In this document: one piece after another, positions 1 to 5,020 of the stretch
Layout of the letters: every line of letters starts with the position of its first letter
Position numbering within the stretch: the stretch's first letter is position 1
Origin: Alphaproteobacteria bacterium
GTDB lineage: Bacteria > Pseudomonadota > Alphaproteobacteria > Rhodobacterales > Rhodobacteraceae
Direction of reading: 5' to 3'
Length of the DNA: 16,439 nucleotides
Assembly (NCBI GenBank): GCA_003695135.1
Contig: RFIR01000515.1
Coordinates: 1-16,439 of the forward strand
Program-made: the position numbers and the translations under genes
Notes under the pieces: model-generated
Database searches by the model: none
The model's input: the letters and a program-made list of their open reading frames with translations, nothing else
What the model was told of the DNA's origin: nothing

Positions 1-483
1 CGACTGCAGGGCGGCAACGACACCGGCTCGGGCGGCGGCGGCAACGACACCGTGCAGGGCGGCAGCGGCAACGATGTCCTGTTCGGCAATGGCGGCGACG
101 ATCATCTGCGCGGCGGCAAGGGGCACGACATCCTCACCGGCGGGCCTGGCAAGGACAACATGGCCGGCGATGCCGGCATCGACGACTTCGTCTTCAAGGC
201 CATCGGCGACAGCGGGATCACCGCATCCACCCGCGACGTCATCCGCGATCTGGCCGCGGGCGAGCACATCGACGTCTCGGCCATCGACGCTAACACCACG
301 GTGGGCGGCAATCAGGCCTTCACGCTCGATATGGGCGGGACGTTCGCCGCCGGAGAAATCCGGCAGGTCATCTCCGGCTCCAACCTGATCCTGCGCTTCA
401 ACACCGATGCCGATGCCGCACCGGAAATGGCGATCATGGTGCTGAACCACGGCCCGCTGGGGGCGGGGGATTTCGTGCTGTAG
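1..483 (+). CDS. RTX calcium-binding protein, C-terminal part (5' end outside window)
   Basis: The reading frame is open from the first base to the TAG at 481-483, so only the last 160 residues are seen. The first half contains glycine-aspartate nonapeptide repeats of the GGxGxDxLx type (GGSGNDVLF, GGDDHLRGG, GKGHDILTGG, GKDNMAGDAG), which form calcium-binding beta-rolls in type I secreted proteins. The rest (from IDDFVF through DVIRDLAAGEHIDVSAID to the end) resembles the C-terminal cap of serralysin-like and related RTX proteins, where a DxIxDF..G.D.IDLS segment precedes the uncleaved C-terminal secretion signal. The protein is therefore probably exported by an ABC/MFP/OMP type I system. 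The catalytic or binding domain lies upstream of the window, so the activity cannot be named. The GTG at 52 is only an internal codon. The gene converges on the esterase with 4 nt between stop codons. Confidence 0.85.
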   Translation, partial: RLQGGNDTGSGGGGNDTVQGGSGNDVLFGNGGDDHLRGGKGHDILTGGPGKDNMAGDAGIDDFVFKAIGDSGITASTRDVIRDLAAGEHIDVSAIDANTTVGGNQAFTLDMGGTFAAGEIRQVISGSNLILRFNTDADAAPEMAIMVLNHGPLGAGDFVL

Positions 484-487
484 GGCG

Positions 488-1420
488 CTACAGGCAGCCG
501 GCGATGAATTCGATCTGGCGCGCCCGGAAGCGGGCGGCGATGGCAAGGTCGAAATTGTCGAAGGCATGCACCCCGCCGGGATAGATGGCGAGCTCGGCCT
601 GCCGCCCCGCCCCGGCCCAGCGGGCGGCCATCATCAGCGAATCGTCGATCAGCGGATCCTCGGTGCCGATCTGGAACAGCGCCGGCGGCATGCCGGAGAG
701 ATCGGCCAGAAGCGGCGAGACCGCCGGCGCCGCGCGGCCCGCCGCATCGGGCACCAGATTGGCGACGAACCAGGCGATGGTGGGCGTGGACAGGATGAGC
801 TGACGCGGCCCCCAGTTTGCCACCGAAGCCGTCATGCGCAGATCGTACATGCCGTAATTGAGGCAGACCCCGGCGATGCGGTCGAGACGCCCATGCGCCC
901 GCAGCTCGATCAGCAGGCAGGCGGCCAGATGCGCCCCGGCCGATTCGCCGCCCAGCACGATCGGCAGGCCGGGATATTCCGCGCGCACCCAGTCGAAGGC
1001 GGCGCGCAGATCCTCGATCTGCGCCGGCCAGCGGTGTTCGGGGGCAAGGCGGTATTCGGCCGAGACCACCGTCGCGCCGGCTTCGGCGGCGATGGTCTGG
1101 TTGTGCCGGTCGTAATGCGATGGCCGGCCCAGCGACCAGCCCCCGCCATGGATGTGCAGATAGATGCCGCGCGGTGCGCCGTCGGCCGGCGACAGCCGCA
1201 CCCGCCTCCCGCCGGCCAGCGCGCGCCAGTCCGAACCCTCCAGCGGCCCGCCGGGCGGAAAGATGCCCCTGCCGGCATCGCGCGCGGCCCGGGTCTCCTC
1301 CACCGGGACCAGATGGGTCGGCGGCAGCTCGGCCAGGCTGCGTTCCAGCTCGCGGTTGAACTCGACGGTCTCGGGCTCGATGGCCGAGGGCGCGAACAGG
1401 GCGGGATCGATTTCGGGCAT
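488..1420 (-). CDS. alpha/beta hydrolase, HSL family (family IV) esterase/lipase
   Basis: This 310-residue protein is a carboxylester hydrolase of the hormone-sensitive-lipase family. The oxyanion-hole motif HGGG is at residues 91-94, the nucleophile elbow GESAG at 158-162 (Ser160), the likely acid Asp255 in GTEDPL, and the catalytic His285 in GGVHAF. The segment AEYRLAPEHRWPAQIEDL (121-138) is also typical of the family. Length is normal and there is no signal peptide, so a cytoplasmic enzyme acting on small acyl esters is expected. The natural substrate cannot be read from the sequence. It lies 75 nt downstream of olsB on the same strand and may be co-transcribed with it. The ATG at 1420 is followed by a conserved N-terminal cap helix region, and no better start is seen. 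Confidence 0.88.
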   Translation of the reverse strand: MPEIDPALFAPSAIEPETVEFNRELERSLAELPPTHLVPVEETRAARDAGRGIFPPGGPLEGSDWRALAGGRRVRLSPADGAPRGIYLHIHGGGWSLGRPSHYDRHNQTIAAEAGATVVSAEYRLAPEHRWPAQIEDLRAAFDWVRAEYPGLPIVLGGESAGAHLAACLLIELRAHGRLDRIAGVCLNYGMYDLRMTASVANWGPRQLILSTPTIAWFVANLVPDAAGRAAPAVSPLLADLSGMPPALFQIGTEDPLIDDSLMMAARWAGAGRQAELAIYPGGVHAFDNFDLAIAARFRARQIEFIAGCL

Positions 1421-1495
1421 GGCGCGATGCTAGAGGATCGCCGCGACCATCCGCAAGCCCGCCGCCGATGCGACGCGCAGGGAGTGCCTGCGCGC

Positions 1496-2260
1496 TCAGG
1501 TCGCCAGGCTGCGCAGCCGGCGCGCCCGCCGGCTCGGCACCGACTTGATCTCCACCCCGGTGAACACATGCAGGGTATTGAGATCCTTGTCGATCACCGC
1601 GTGATCGGAGACCCAGCCGCCCATGCCGAGATAGGCGCGCAAGAGCGGCGGCATGCGCTTTAGCGCCAGCTTGAGATCGGGCTTGCGCAGCTTCAGCCGT
1701 CTGGCGAAGCGGAATACCCTGGGCGCCTTGACCCGAGGCAGCAGGCGCTTGGGGGCCAGATGCCGCTCGGCCAGAAGCGCGAAGGCGTCGTAATACTGCG
1801 CGGCCTCGGTCCCGTGGAAGCTGGAGCAGCCGAACAGCAGCTCGACCCCGTTCTCGTCGACATAGCGGGTCATCGCCGCCCAGGCCACGCGCAGGATGTC
1901 GGGATCGCGATAATCGGGATCGATGCAGAACCGGCCCATCTCGACCATCGGCGCGTCGATCGCCTGCAGCGCGGCGAGGTTGTAGTACTGTGCCGAATAG
2001 CTGCGATCGACCTCATGCCCGTTCGCCAGCGGCAGGAAGCGGAAGCAGCAGACCAGCCGGCCGGTGCGCACCTCCTCCACCAGCACATGGCGGCAGATGG
2101 CATCGAAGGCATCCATGTCCAGCCCCGATGCCCGCGAATCGCTCGCCGCGGTGTCACGACCGGCGATGAAAGTCAGATAGCGCAGCTTTTGCGCGCGCAG
2201 GATGTCCTGCGGATCGGTGCTGATCCGTGCGCGGTAGCGCGGTTTTCTCAGACCCTTCAT
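1496..2260 (-). CDS. olsB: L-ornithine N-alpha-acyltransferase OlsB (GNAT-type)
   Basis: This 254-residue protein matches the OlsB family. OlsB transfers a 3-hydroxyacyl chain from acyl-ACP to the alpha-amino group of ornithine, giving lyso-ornithine lipid, the first step to phosphorus-free ornithine lipids. Family signatures are RAQKLRYLTF (22-31), HVLVEE (58-63), SYSAQYYNL (88-96), EMGRFCIDPDYRD (107-119), LLFGCSSFHGTEAA (141-154) and the C-terminal LGMGGWVSDHAVIDKDL (211-227) followed by LHVFTG. I chose the ATG at 2260 because AGGT lies just upstream in the transcript; the in-frame ATG at 2293 would lie within the predicted -10 region of the Pho-type promoter. The O-acyltransferase olsA that often neighbours olsB is not next to it here; an esterase follows instead. 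Family assignment is strong; the exact substrate is by homology only. Confidence 0.85.
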   Translation of the reverse strand: MKGLRKPRYRARISTDPQDILRAQKLRYLTFIAGRDTAASDSRASGLDMDAFDAICRHVLVEEVRTGRLVCCFRFLPLANGHEVDRSYSAQYYNLAALQAIDAPMVEMGRFCIDPDYRDPDILRVAWAAMTRYVDENGVELLFGCSSFHGTEAAQYYDAFALLAERHLAPKRLLPRVKAPRVFRFARRLKLRKPDLKLALKRMPPLLRAYLGMGGWVSDHAVIDKDLNTLHVFTGVEIKSVPSRRARRLRSLAT

Positions 2261-2307
2261 GGCTCGACCTGAATCTCGCGAATCTGTGACCATATCGGGA
2301 CGCGGTC

Positions 2308-2325
2308 TTGACAGCAGCGTGACAA
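2308..2325 (-). promoter_or_regulatory. candidate Pho box (PhoB site) upstream of olsB
   Basis: On the minus strand the sequence is TTGTCAC-GCTG-CTGTCAA: two 7-bp direct repeats 11 bp apart, the layout of the PhoB box (CTGTCAT-N4-CTGTCAT). A third, less well phased copy (CTGTCGA) lies 13 bp further upstream. Going toward olsB, a -10-like hexamer (GATATG at 2296-2291 or TATGGT at 2294-2289) follows the box by 11-13 nt, as expected where PhoB replaces the -35 contact. The box ends 47 nt before the olsB start. The pattern is seen directly; regulation by PhoB is inferred. Confidence 0.5.
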
Positions 2326-2432
2326 CGACACTCGACAGTGCAACGGCACATGCATTACCGACGCAGAGGCATTACCAAACCGAAAACGTATCTGACGATG
2401 ACCGACCGCGAATGCAAGTGGGGAGCGTGCAA

Positions 2433-2831
2433 ATGAGCGACAAGGTAAGGAAAACCGACGCGGAATGGCGCGCGCAGCTCGACGATCTCGCCTATCGGGT
2501 GACGCGCCGGCACGCCACCGAGCGGCCGTTCTCGCATGACCGGTTTCCCGACGGCCCGGCGCTGTTTACCTGCGTCTGCTGCGGCGCGCCGCTGTTCGAT
2601 TCGGCGCACAAGTATGATTCGGGCTCGGGCTGGCCGAGCTTCTGGCGTCCCGCCGAAGGCGCGGCGATCGAGGAGCATCAGGACAATTCGCTGATGATGC
2701 GCCGCACCGAGGTCCGCTGCGCGAAATGCGACGCGCATCTCGGCCATGTCTTTGCCGACGGGCCGCAGCCCACGGGCCTGCGCTACTGCATCAACGGCGT
2801 GGCGCTGAAGCGCGAGCCGCGCGAGGAATAG
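2433..2831 (+). CDS. msrB: peptide-methionine (R)-S-oxide reductase MsrB
   Basis: This 132-residue protein reduces the R-epimer of methionine sulfoxide in oxidised proteins, regenerated through thioredoxin. The structural zinc ligands form two CxxC pairs, Cys47/Cys50 and Cys96/Cys99. The family motif YDSGSGWPSFWRP spans 61-73, HLGHVFADGP 102-111, and the catalytic cysteine is Cys119 in GLRYCINGVAL. No signal peptide is present, so it acts in the cytoplasm. The frame is open upstream to 2259, but the ATG at 2433 has a GGGGAG ribosome site at 2420-2425 and gives the standard MsrB N-terminus; the upstream part is intergenic in character. Divergent from olsB. The octamer GCATTACC occurs twice (2352-2359 and 2369-2376) in its leader. 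The first repeat unit begins 6 nt after its stop codon. Confidence 0.95.
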   Translation: MSDKVRKTDAEWRAQLDDLAYRVTRRHATERPFSHDRFPDGPALFTCVCCGAPLFDSAHKYDSGSGWPSFWRPAEGAAIEEHQDNSLMMRRTEVRCAKCDAHLGHVFADGPQPTGLRYCINGVALKREPREE

Positions 2832-2837
2832 TCGCCA

Positions 2838-2928
2838 GAGGCCTCCGCGAAACCCGGATGCAGGCGCGCATCCTGAATGGATGAGGGTTCAGCGGGACCG
2901 GATCTGTGCGCATGTAAAGTAACTAGAA
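2838..2928 (+). repeat. A-type repeat unit 1 (91 nt)
   Basis: The head is GAGGCCTCCGCGAAAC, 3 mismatches from the family head GAGACCCCTGCGAAAC. It is followed by a perfect hairpin GGATGC-6 nt-GCATCC (2856-2873), the shared GCATCCTG segment, a variable middle, and the tail GCGCATGTAAAGTAACTAGAA. Length is exactly that of units 3 and 5. The middle is closest to unit 5 (same GGATGC hairpin stem). It starts 6 nt after the msrB stop. Confidence 0.75.
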
Positions 2929-3051
2929 GAGACCCCTGCGAAACTCCGCTGGCCAGACCCTGTCGTATCGCCTGGGCGCCGCGAAATGCGGCGCCGGGGA
3001 AGATCGTGCCTGATTTTCACCTATTTGATAAATATTGATTGGGAAATTATT
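2929..3051 (+). repeat. B-type repeat unit 2 (123 nt)
   Basis: The head GAGACCCCTGCGAAACTCC is followed by GGCCAGACCC, a perfect 8-bp hairpin GGCGCCGC-GAAAT-GCGGCGCC (2975-2995), and an AT-rich end containing TTTTCACCTATTTGATAAA and TTGATTGGGAAATTATT. Unit 4 has the same order of parts in the opposite orientation. It lacks the GTAAAGTAATTAGAA tail of A-units, but abuts the inverted tail of unit 3. Confidence 0.7.
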
Positions 3052-3142
3052 TTCTAATTACTTTACGCGCGTGCAGTACACATTGGCAGAAAACGCATCT
3101 TGCCCAGGATGCCCCGTCGCGCCGGGGTTTCGCAGGGATCTC
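3052..3142 (-). repeat. A-type repeat unit 3 (91 nt, inverted)
   Basis: Read on the minus strand, the head is GAGATCCCTGCGAAACCCC, followed by a hairpin CCCCG-6 nt-CGGGG (3112-3127), then GCATCCTGGGC, GCGTTTTCTGCCAATGTG and the tail GCACGCGCGTAAAGTAATTAGAA split over positions 3074-3052. It differs from unit 7 at the right end of the window at only 9 of 84 comparable positions, although the two are about 13 kb apart and in opposite orientation. Confidence 0.75.
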
Positions 3143-3271
3143 CAGAAAATAACTTCGCAATCAAGTTTTATCAATCAACAGTGAAAACAAGAAGAGCGCA
3201 CGTGGCGCCACAATTTCATGGCGCTCGCGTGGAACGGTCGGGTCTGGCTGGTTGAGTTTTGCAGAGGTCTC
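3143..3271 (-). repeat. B-type repeat unit 4 (129 nt, inverted)
   Basis: Read on the minus strand, the head is GAGACCTCTGCAAAACTCA, followed by CCAGCCAGACCC, a hairpin GCGCCA-8 nt-TGGCGC (3205-3224) and an AT-rich end with TTTTCACTGTTGATTGATAA and TTGATTGCGAAGTTATTTTC. The order of parts matches unit 2, with the hairpin kept although the stem sequence differs. Confidence 0.7.
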
Positions 3272-3362
3272 TTCCAATAATTTTGCGCACGCGCAGATTT
3301 GATCTCTTCGAAGCCTTGTGCATCCAGGATGCCCGCCTGCATCCGAGCATTGCAGGGGTCTC
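3272..3362 (-). repeat. A-type repeat unit 5 (91 nt, inverted)
   Basis: Read on the minus strand, the head is GAGACCCCTGCAATGCTC, followed by a perfect hairpin GGATGC-6 nt-GCATCC (3327-3344), GCATCCTGGATG, and the tail GCGCGTGCGCAAAATTATTGGAA, a diverged form of the family tail. It ends 6 nt before the bamE stop codon, mirroring the 6-nt gap between msrB and unit 1. Together units 1-5 fill the whole 537-nt gap between the two genes; I see no coding sequence in this stretch. Confidence 0.72.
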
Positions 3363-3368
3363 CGGCCG

Positions 3369-3839
3369 CTATTGCTGCAGCAGCACGCCGGGATTGAGCA
3401 GATCGCCCAGAAGCTGCTGGACCACGGTCAGCTCCCTGCCATAGGTCGGCGTGGTGCGGGTGACCAGATCGATCACGCGGCCCTGTTCGATGCCGAACTG
3501 GCGCACATCCTTGACCAGCCCGTTCTCGTCAAAGGTGATGGCCACGACGCGGCGGTCGACCACCTTCGGTTCGCGATAGGCGAATTTCTCGATGGTCGAG
3601 GCGACATAGTACCAGGCATTGTCGTTGATCAGCCCCATGCCGCCGGGGCGGCCGATCTTGCTCTGCACCGTGCCCTTGGTGTCCTGACCGGGAACGAGGG
3701 TCGCAAGCTCCTCGGGCTGCGGCGCAAAGCCATGCGCCTGATAGACCGGCGAGCAGGCCGACAGCGCGACAGCAGCCGCCAGCAGCACTCCGGGCAGAAG
3801 CCCAGCCCTGATCCGTCCCTTCAGTCCCGAACCCATCAT
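3369..3839 (-). CDS. bamE: outer membrane assembly lipoprotein, BamE/SmpA (OmlA) family
   Basis: This 156-residue lipoprotein is predicted to be a small accessory subunit of the Bam complex that inserts beta-barrel proteins into the outer membrane. Residues 6-28 form a lipoprotein signal peptide ending in the lipobox LSAC, with Cys29 as the lipidated residue. The SmpA/OmlA fold follows: ELATLVPGQDTKGTVQSKIG (the helix that recognises partner proteins), then NDNAWYYVASTIEKFAYREP, RRVVAITFDENGLVKDV. I chose the ATG at 3839 (an adjacent ATG at 3836 is equally possible) because it places the signal peptide at the N-terminus and has a G-rich ribosome site; the frame upstream to 3914 is arginine-rich and overlaps the intergenic promoter region. 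Divergent from yceD, an arrangement common in Rhodobacterales. Confidence 0.88.
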   Translation of the reverse strand: MMGSGLKGRIRAGLLPGVLLAAAVALSACSPVYQAHGFAPQPEELATLVPGQDTKGTVQSKIGRPGGMGLINDNAWYYVASTIEKFAYREPKVVDRRVVAITFDENGLVKDVRQFGIEQGRVIDLVTRTTPTYGRELTVVQQLLGDLLNPGVLLQQ

Positions 3840-3862
3840 CCCGGCCCCCCGAACACACCGGC

Positions 3863-3914
3863 TTGACCTTGCCCGGCCCCGGTGAGACCTAGCGTGCGGC
3901 GGCGCGCACTTCAA
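3863..3914. promoter_or_regulatory. candidate divergent, face-to-face promoters for yceD and bamE
   Basis: On the plus strand, TTGACC (3863-3868) is followed after 17 nt by GACCTA (3886-3891). On the minus strand, TTGAAG (3914-3909) is followed after 17 nt by TAGGTC (3891-3886), the same hexamer read backwards. The plus-strand pair is the better match. Both are pattern matches only. Confidence 0.3.
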
Positions 3915-3960
3915 GCAGCGCCGGAGCGAACGGGCGGCGCGGAAACGGACGGAGAGCGCA

Positions 3961-4542
3961 ATGGTGGAACGCCGTCAGCACGGGCAGGGCGATTCGCCTC
4001 CCGGCGATGCGCCGGAGATGTCGCGGCCGCTGCGCCTCGACCGGCTGCCGCGCAACGCGCCCCATCGATTCGACGAACGCGCGACGGAAGCCGAGCGCAA
4101 GGCCATTGCCGGGCTCGCCGGGGCGATTTCGGTCGACCGCTTCCGATTCGCGGGCGAGCTCTCGCCCCGGTCCGATGGCGGCTGGGATCTGACCGCCCGG
4201 CTGCGTGCCACCATCGTGCAGCGCTGCGTGGCCAGCCTCGAGCCGGTGGCGCAGAGGATCGACGAGACGGTGATCCGCCACTACGTGCCGGGGCTGGAGG
4301 AACCGGGGCCGGATCTGGAGGTTGTCGCCGAAGACGATGAGGAGGAGGCCGAGCCCATGCCGCGCCGGCTCGATCTCGGCGCGGTGGCGCTGGAGGCGGC
4401 AATGCTGGCCCTCGATCCCTATCCCAGACGGCCGGGAATCGAACCGGCCGAAGCGGGCGCGCCGGACTCCCGCGAGGCCGACAACCCCTTCGCCGCGCTC
4501 GCACGGCTGCGCGCAGGAGAGGGTCGCGACGGGACGGACTGA
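3961..4542 (+). CDS. yceD: YceD/DUF177 family protein (23S rRNA accumulation protein)
   Basis: This 193-residue protein belongs to the DUF177 (YceD) family, implicated in accumulation of 23S rRNA and nearly always encoded just before rpmF. Family features are LRLDRLP (24-30), the central RATIVQRCVASLEPVAQRID (82-101) with Cys89, an acidic stretch EDDEEEAEP (124-132), and the hallmark LDLGAVALEAAMLALDPYPR (137-156) followed by PGIE. The C-terminal NPFAALARL (175-183) is also typical of the alphaproteobacterial form. It is soluble and has no signal peptide. The ATG at 3961 has GGAGAG 6 nt upstream. The biochemical activity is not established from sequence. A 174-nt gap separates it from rpmF, so rpmF may have its own promoter in addition to readthrough. 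Confidence 0.85.
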   Translation: MVERRQHGQGDSPPGDAPEMSRPLRLDRLPRNAPHRFDERATEAERKAIAGLAGAISVDRFRFAGELSPRSDGGWDLTARLRATIVQRCVASLEPVAQRIDETVIRHYVPGLEEPGPDLEVVAEDDEEEAEPMPRRLDLGAVALEAAMLALDPYPRRPGIEPAEAGAPDSREADNPFAALARLRAGEGRDGTD

Positions 4543-4581
4543 CCGGGCGCGCATGCTGTCGTGAACTTGTGCAGAATTGCC

Positions 4582-4609
4582 TTGCAGACGCCGCCGATTG
4601 CAGTATTTT
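4582..4609 (+). promoter_or_regulatory. candidate promoter for rpmF-plsX-fabH
   Basis: TTGCAG (4582-4587) and TATTTT (4604-4609) are 16 nt apart in the 174-nt gap before rpmF, in one of the few AT-rich patches of this region. This would give a leader of about 100 nt. It is a pattern match only. Confidence 0.3.
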
Positions 4610-4716
4610 CCGCAATTCCGAATTCTTGGCACCGGATCGCGATCCGCTGCTGGCATGGGCGGATCGGCGGCCGAGGGCATCTTCCGTCCGGAAACATGAC
4701 GATCTGAGGACGCGAC

Positions 4717-4923
4717 ATGGCGGTTCAGCAGAACAGGAAAACCCCTTCCAAGCGCAACATGCGCCGCTCGCACGACGCTCTGCGCGCATCGAACCCGCTG
4801 GAATGCGAGAATTGCGGCGAGCTCAAGCGCCCGCATCACATCTGCGCCCATTGCGGGCATTACGACGGTCGCCAGGTCTTCACGATCGTCGAGGATCTGG
4901 ATCTGGAAGACGACGCGGCCTGA
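4717..4923 (+). CDS. rpmF: 50S ribosomal protein L32
   Basis: This 68-residue protein is bL32 of the large ribosomal subunit. It begins MAVQQNRKTPSKRNMRRSHD, the standard basic N-terminus, and carries a zinc ribbon with Cys30/Cys33 (CENCG) and Cys43/Cys46 (CAHCG), so it is the zinc-binding form rather than the cysteine-free paralogue used under zinc limitation in some bacteria. The acidic tail EDLDLEDDAA is usual in alphaproteobacteria. GAGGA lies 7 nt before the ATG. The yceD-rpmF-plsX-fabH order couples ribosome and lipid synthesis genes and is widely conserved. A perfect palindrome GGGCGCGCGCCC lies 4 nt after the stop. Confidence 0.97.
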   Translation: MAVQQNRKTPSKRNMRRSHDALRASNPLECENCGELKRPHHICAHCGHYDGRQVFTIVEDLDLEDDAA

Positions 4924-5020
4924 GATCGGGCGCGCGCCCGGGATCGCAGGTGATGACGACTCCCCCGGCGCAGCCTCCCGGAAGCGCTGGTCCGGTACCT
5001 GGCGCGGGGAGAAGTGAGCC

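Noticed and set aside
2259..2432. N-terminal extension of MsrB from the ATG at 2259
   Set aside because: The extension overlaps the olsB start and its Pho-type promoter, and the ATG at 2433 has a good ribosome site and gives a standard-length MsrB.
3000..3180. IHF sites in the AT-rich ends of B-units (as in IHF-containing REP clusters of enterics)
   Set aside because: AATCAA and TATCAA cores are present several times, but none is followed at the right distance by TTR, so no full consensus match was found.
2838..3362. CRISPR array
   Set aside because: Units occur in both orientations, conserved and variable parts lack regular repeat/spacer lengths typical of CRISPR, middles recur between loci, and no cas genes are present.
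3259..3444. 61-residue open frame at the right end of the repeat block
   Set aside because: It runs from repeat unit 4 through unit 5 into the antisense of bamE, with no ribosome site.
4928..4939. Palindrome GGGCGCGCGCCC just after rpmF as a terminator
   Set aside because: No usable loop and no T-run, and plsX follows in the same conserved operon; GC-rich chance palindrome is as likely.
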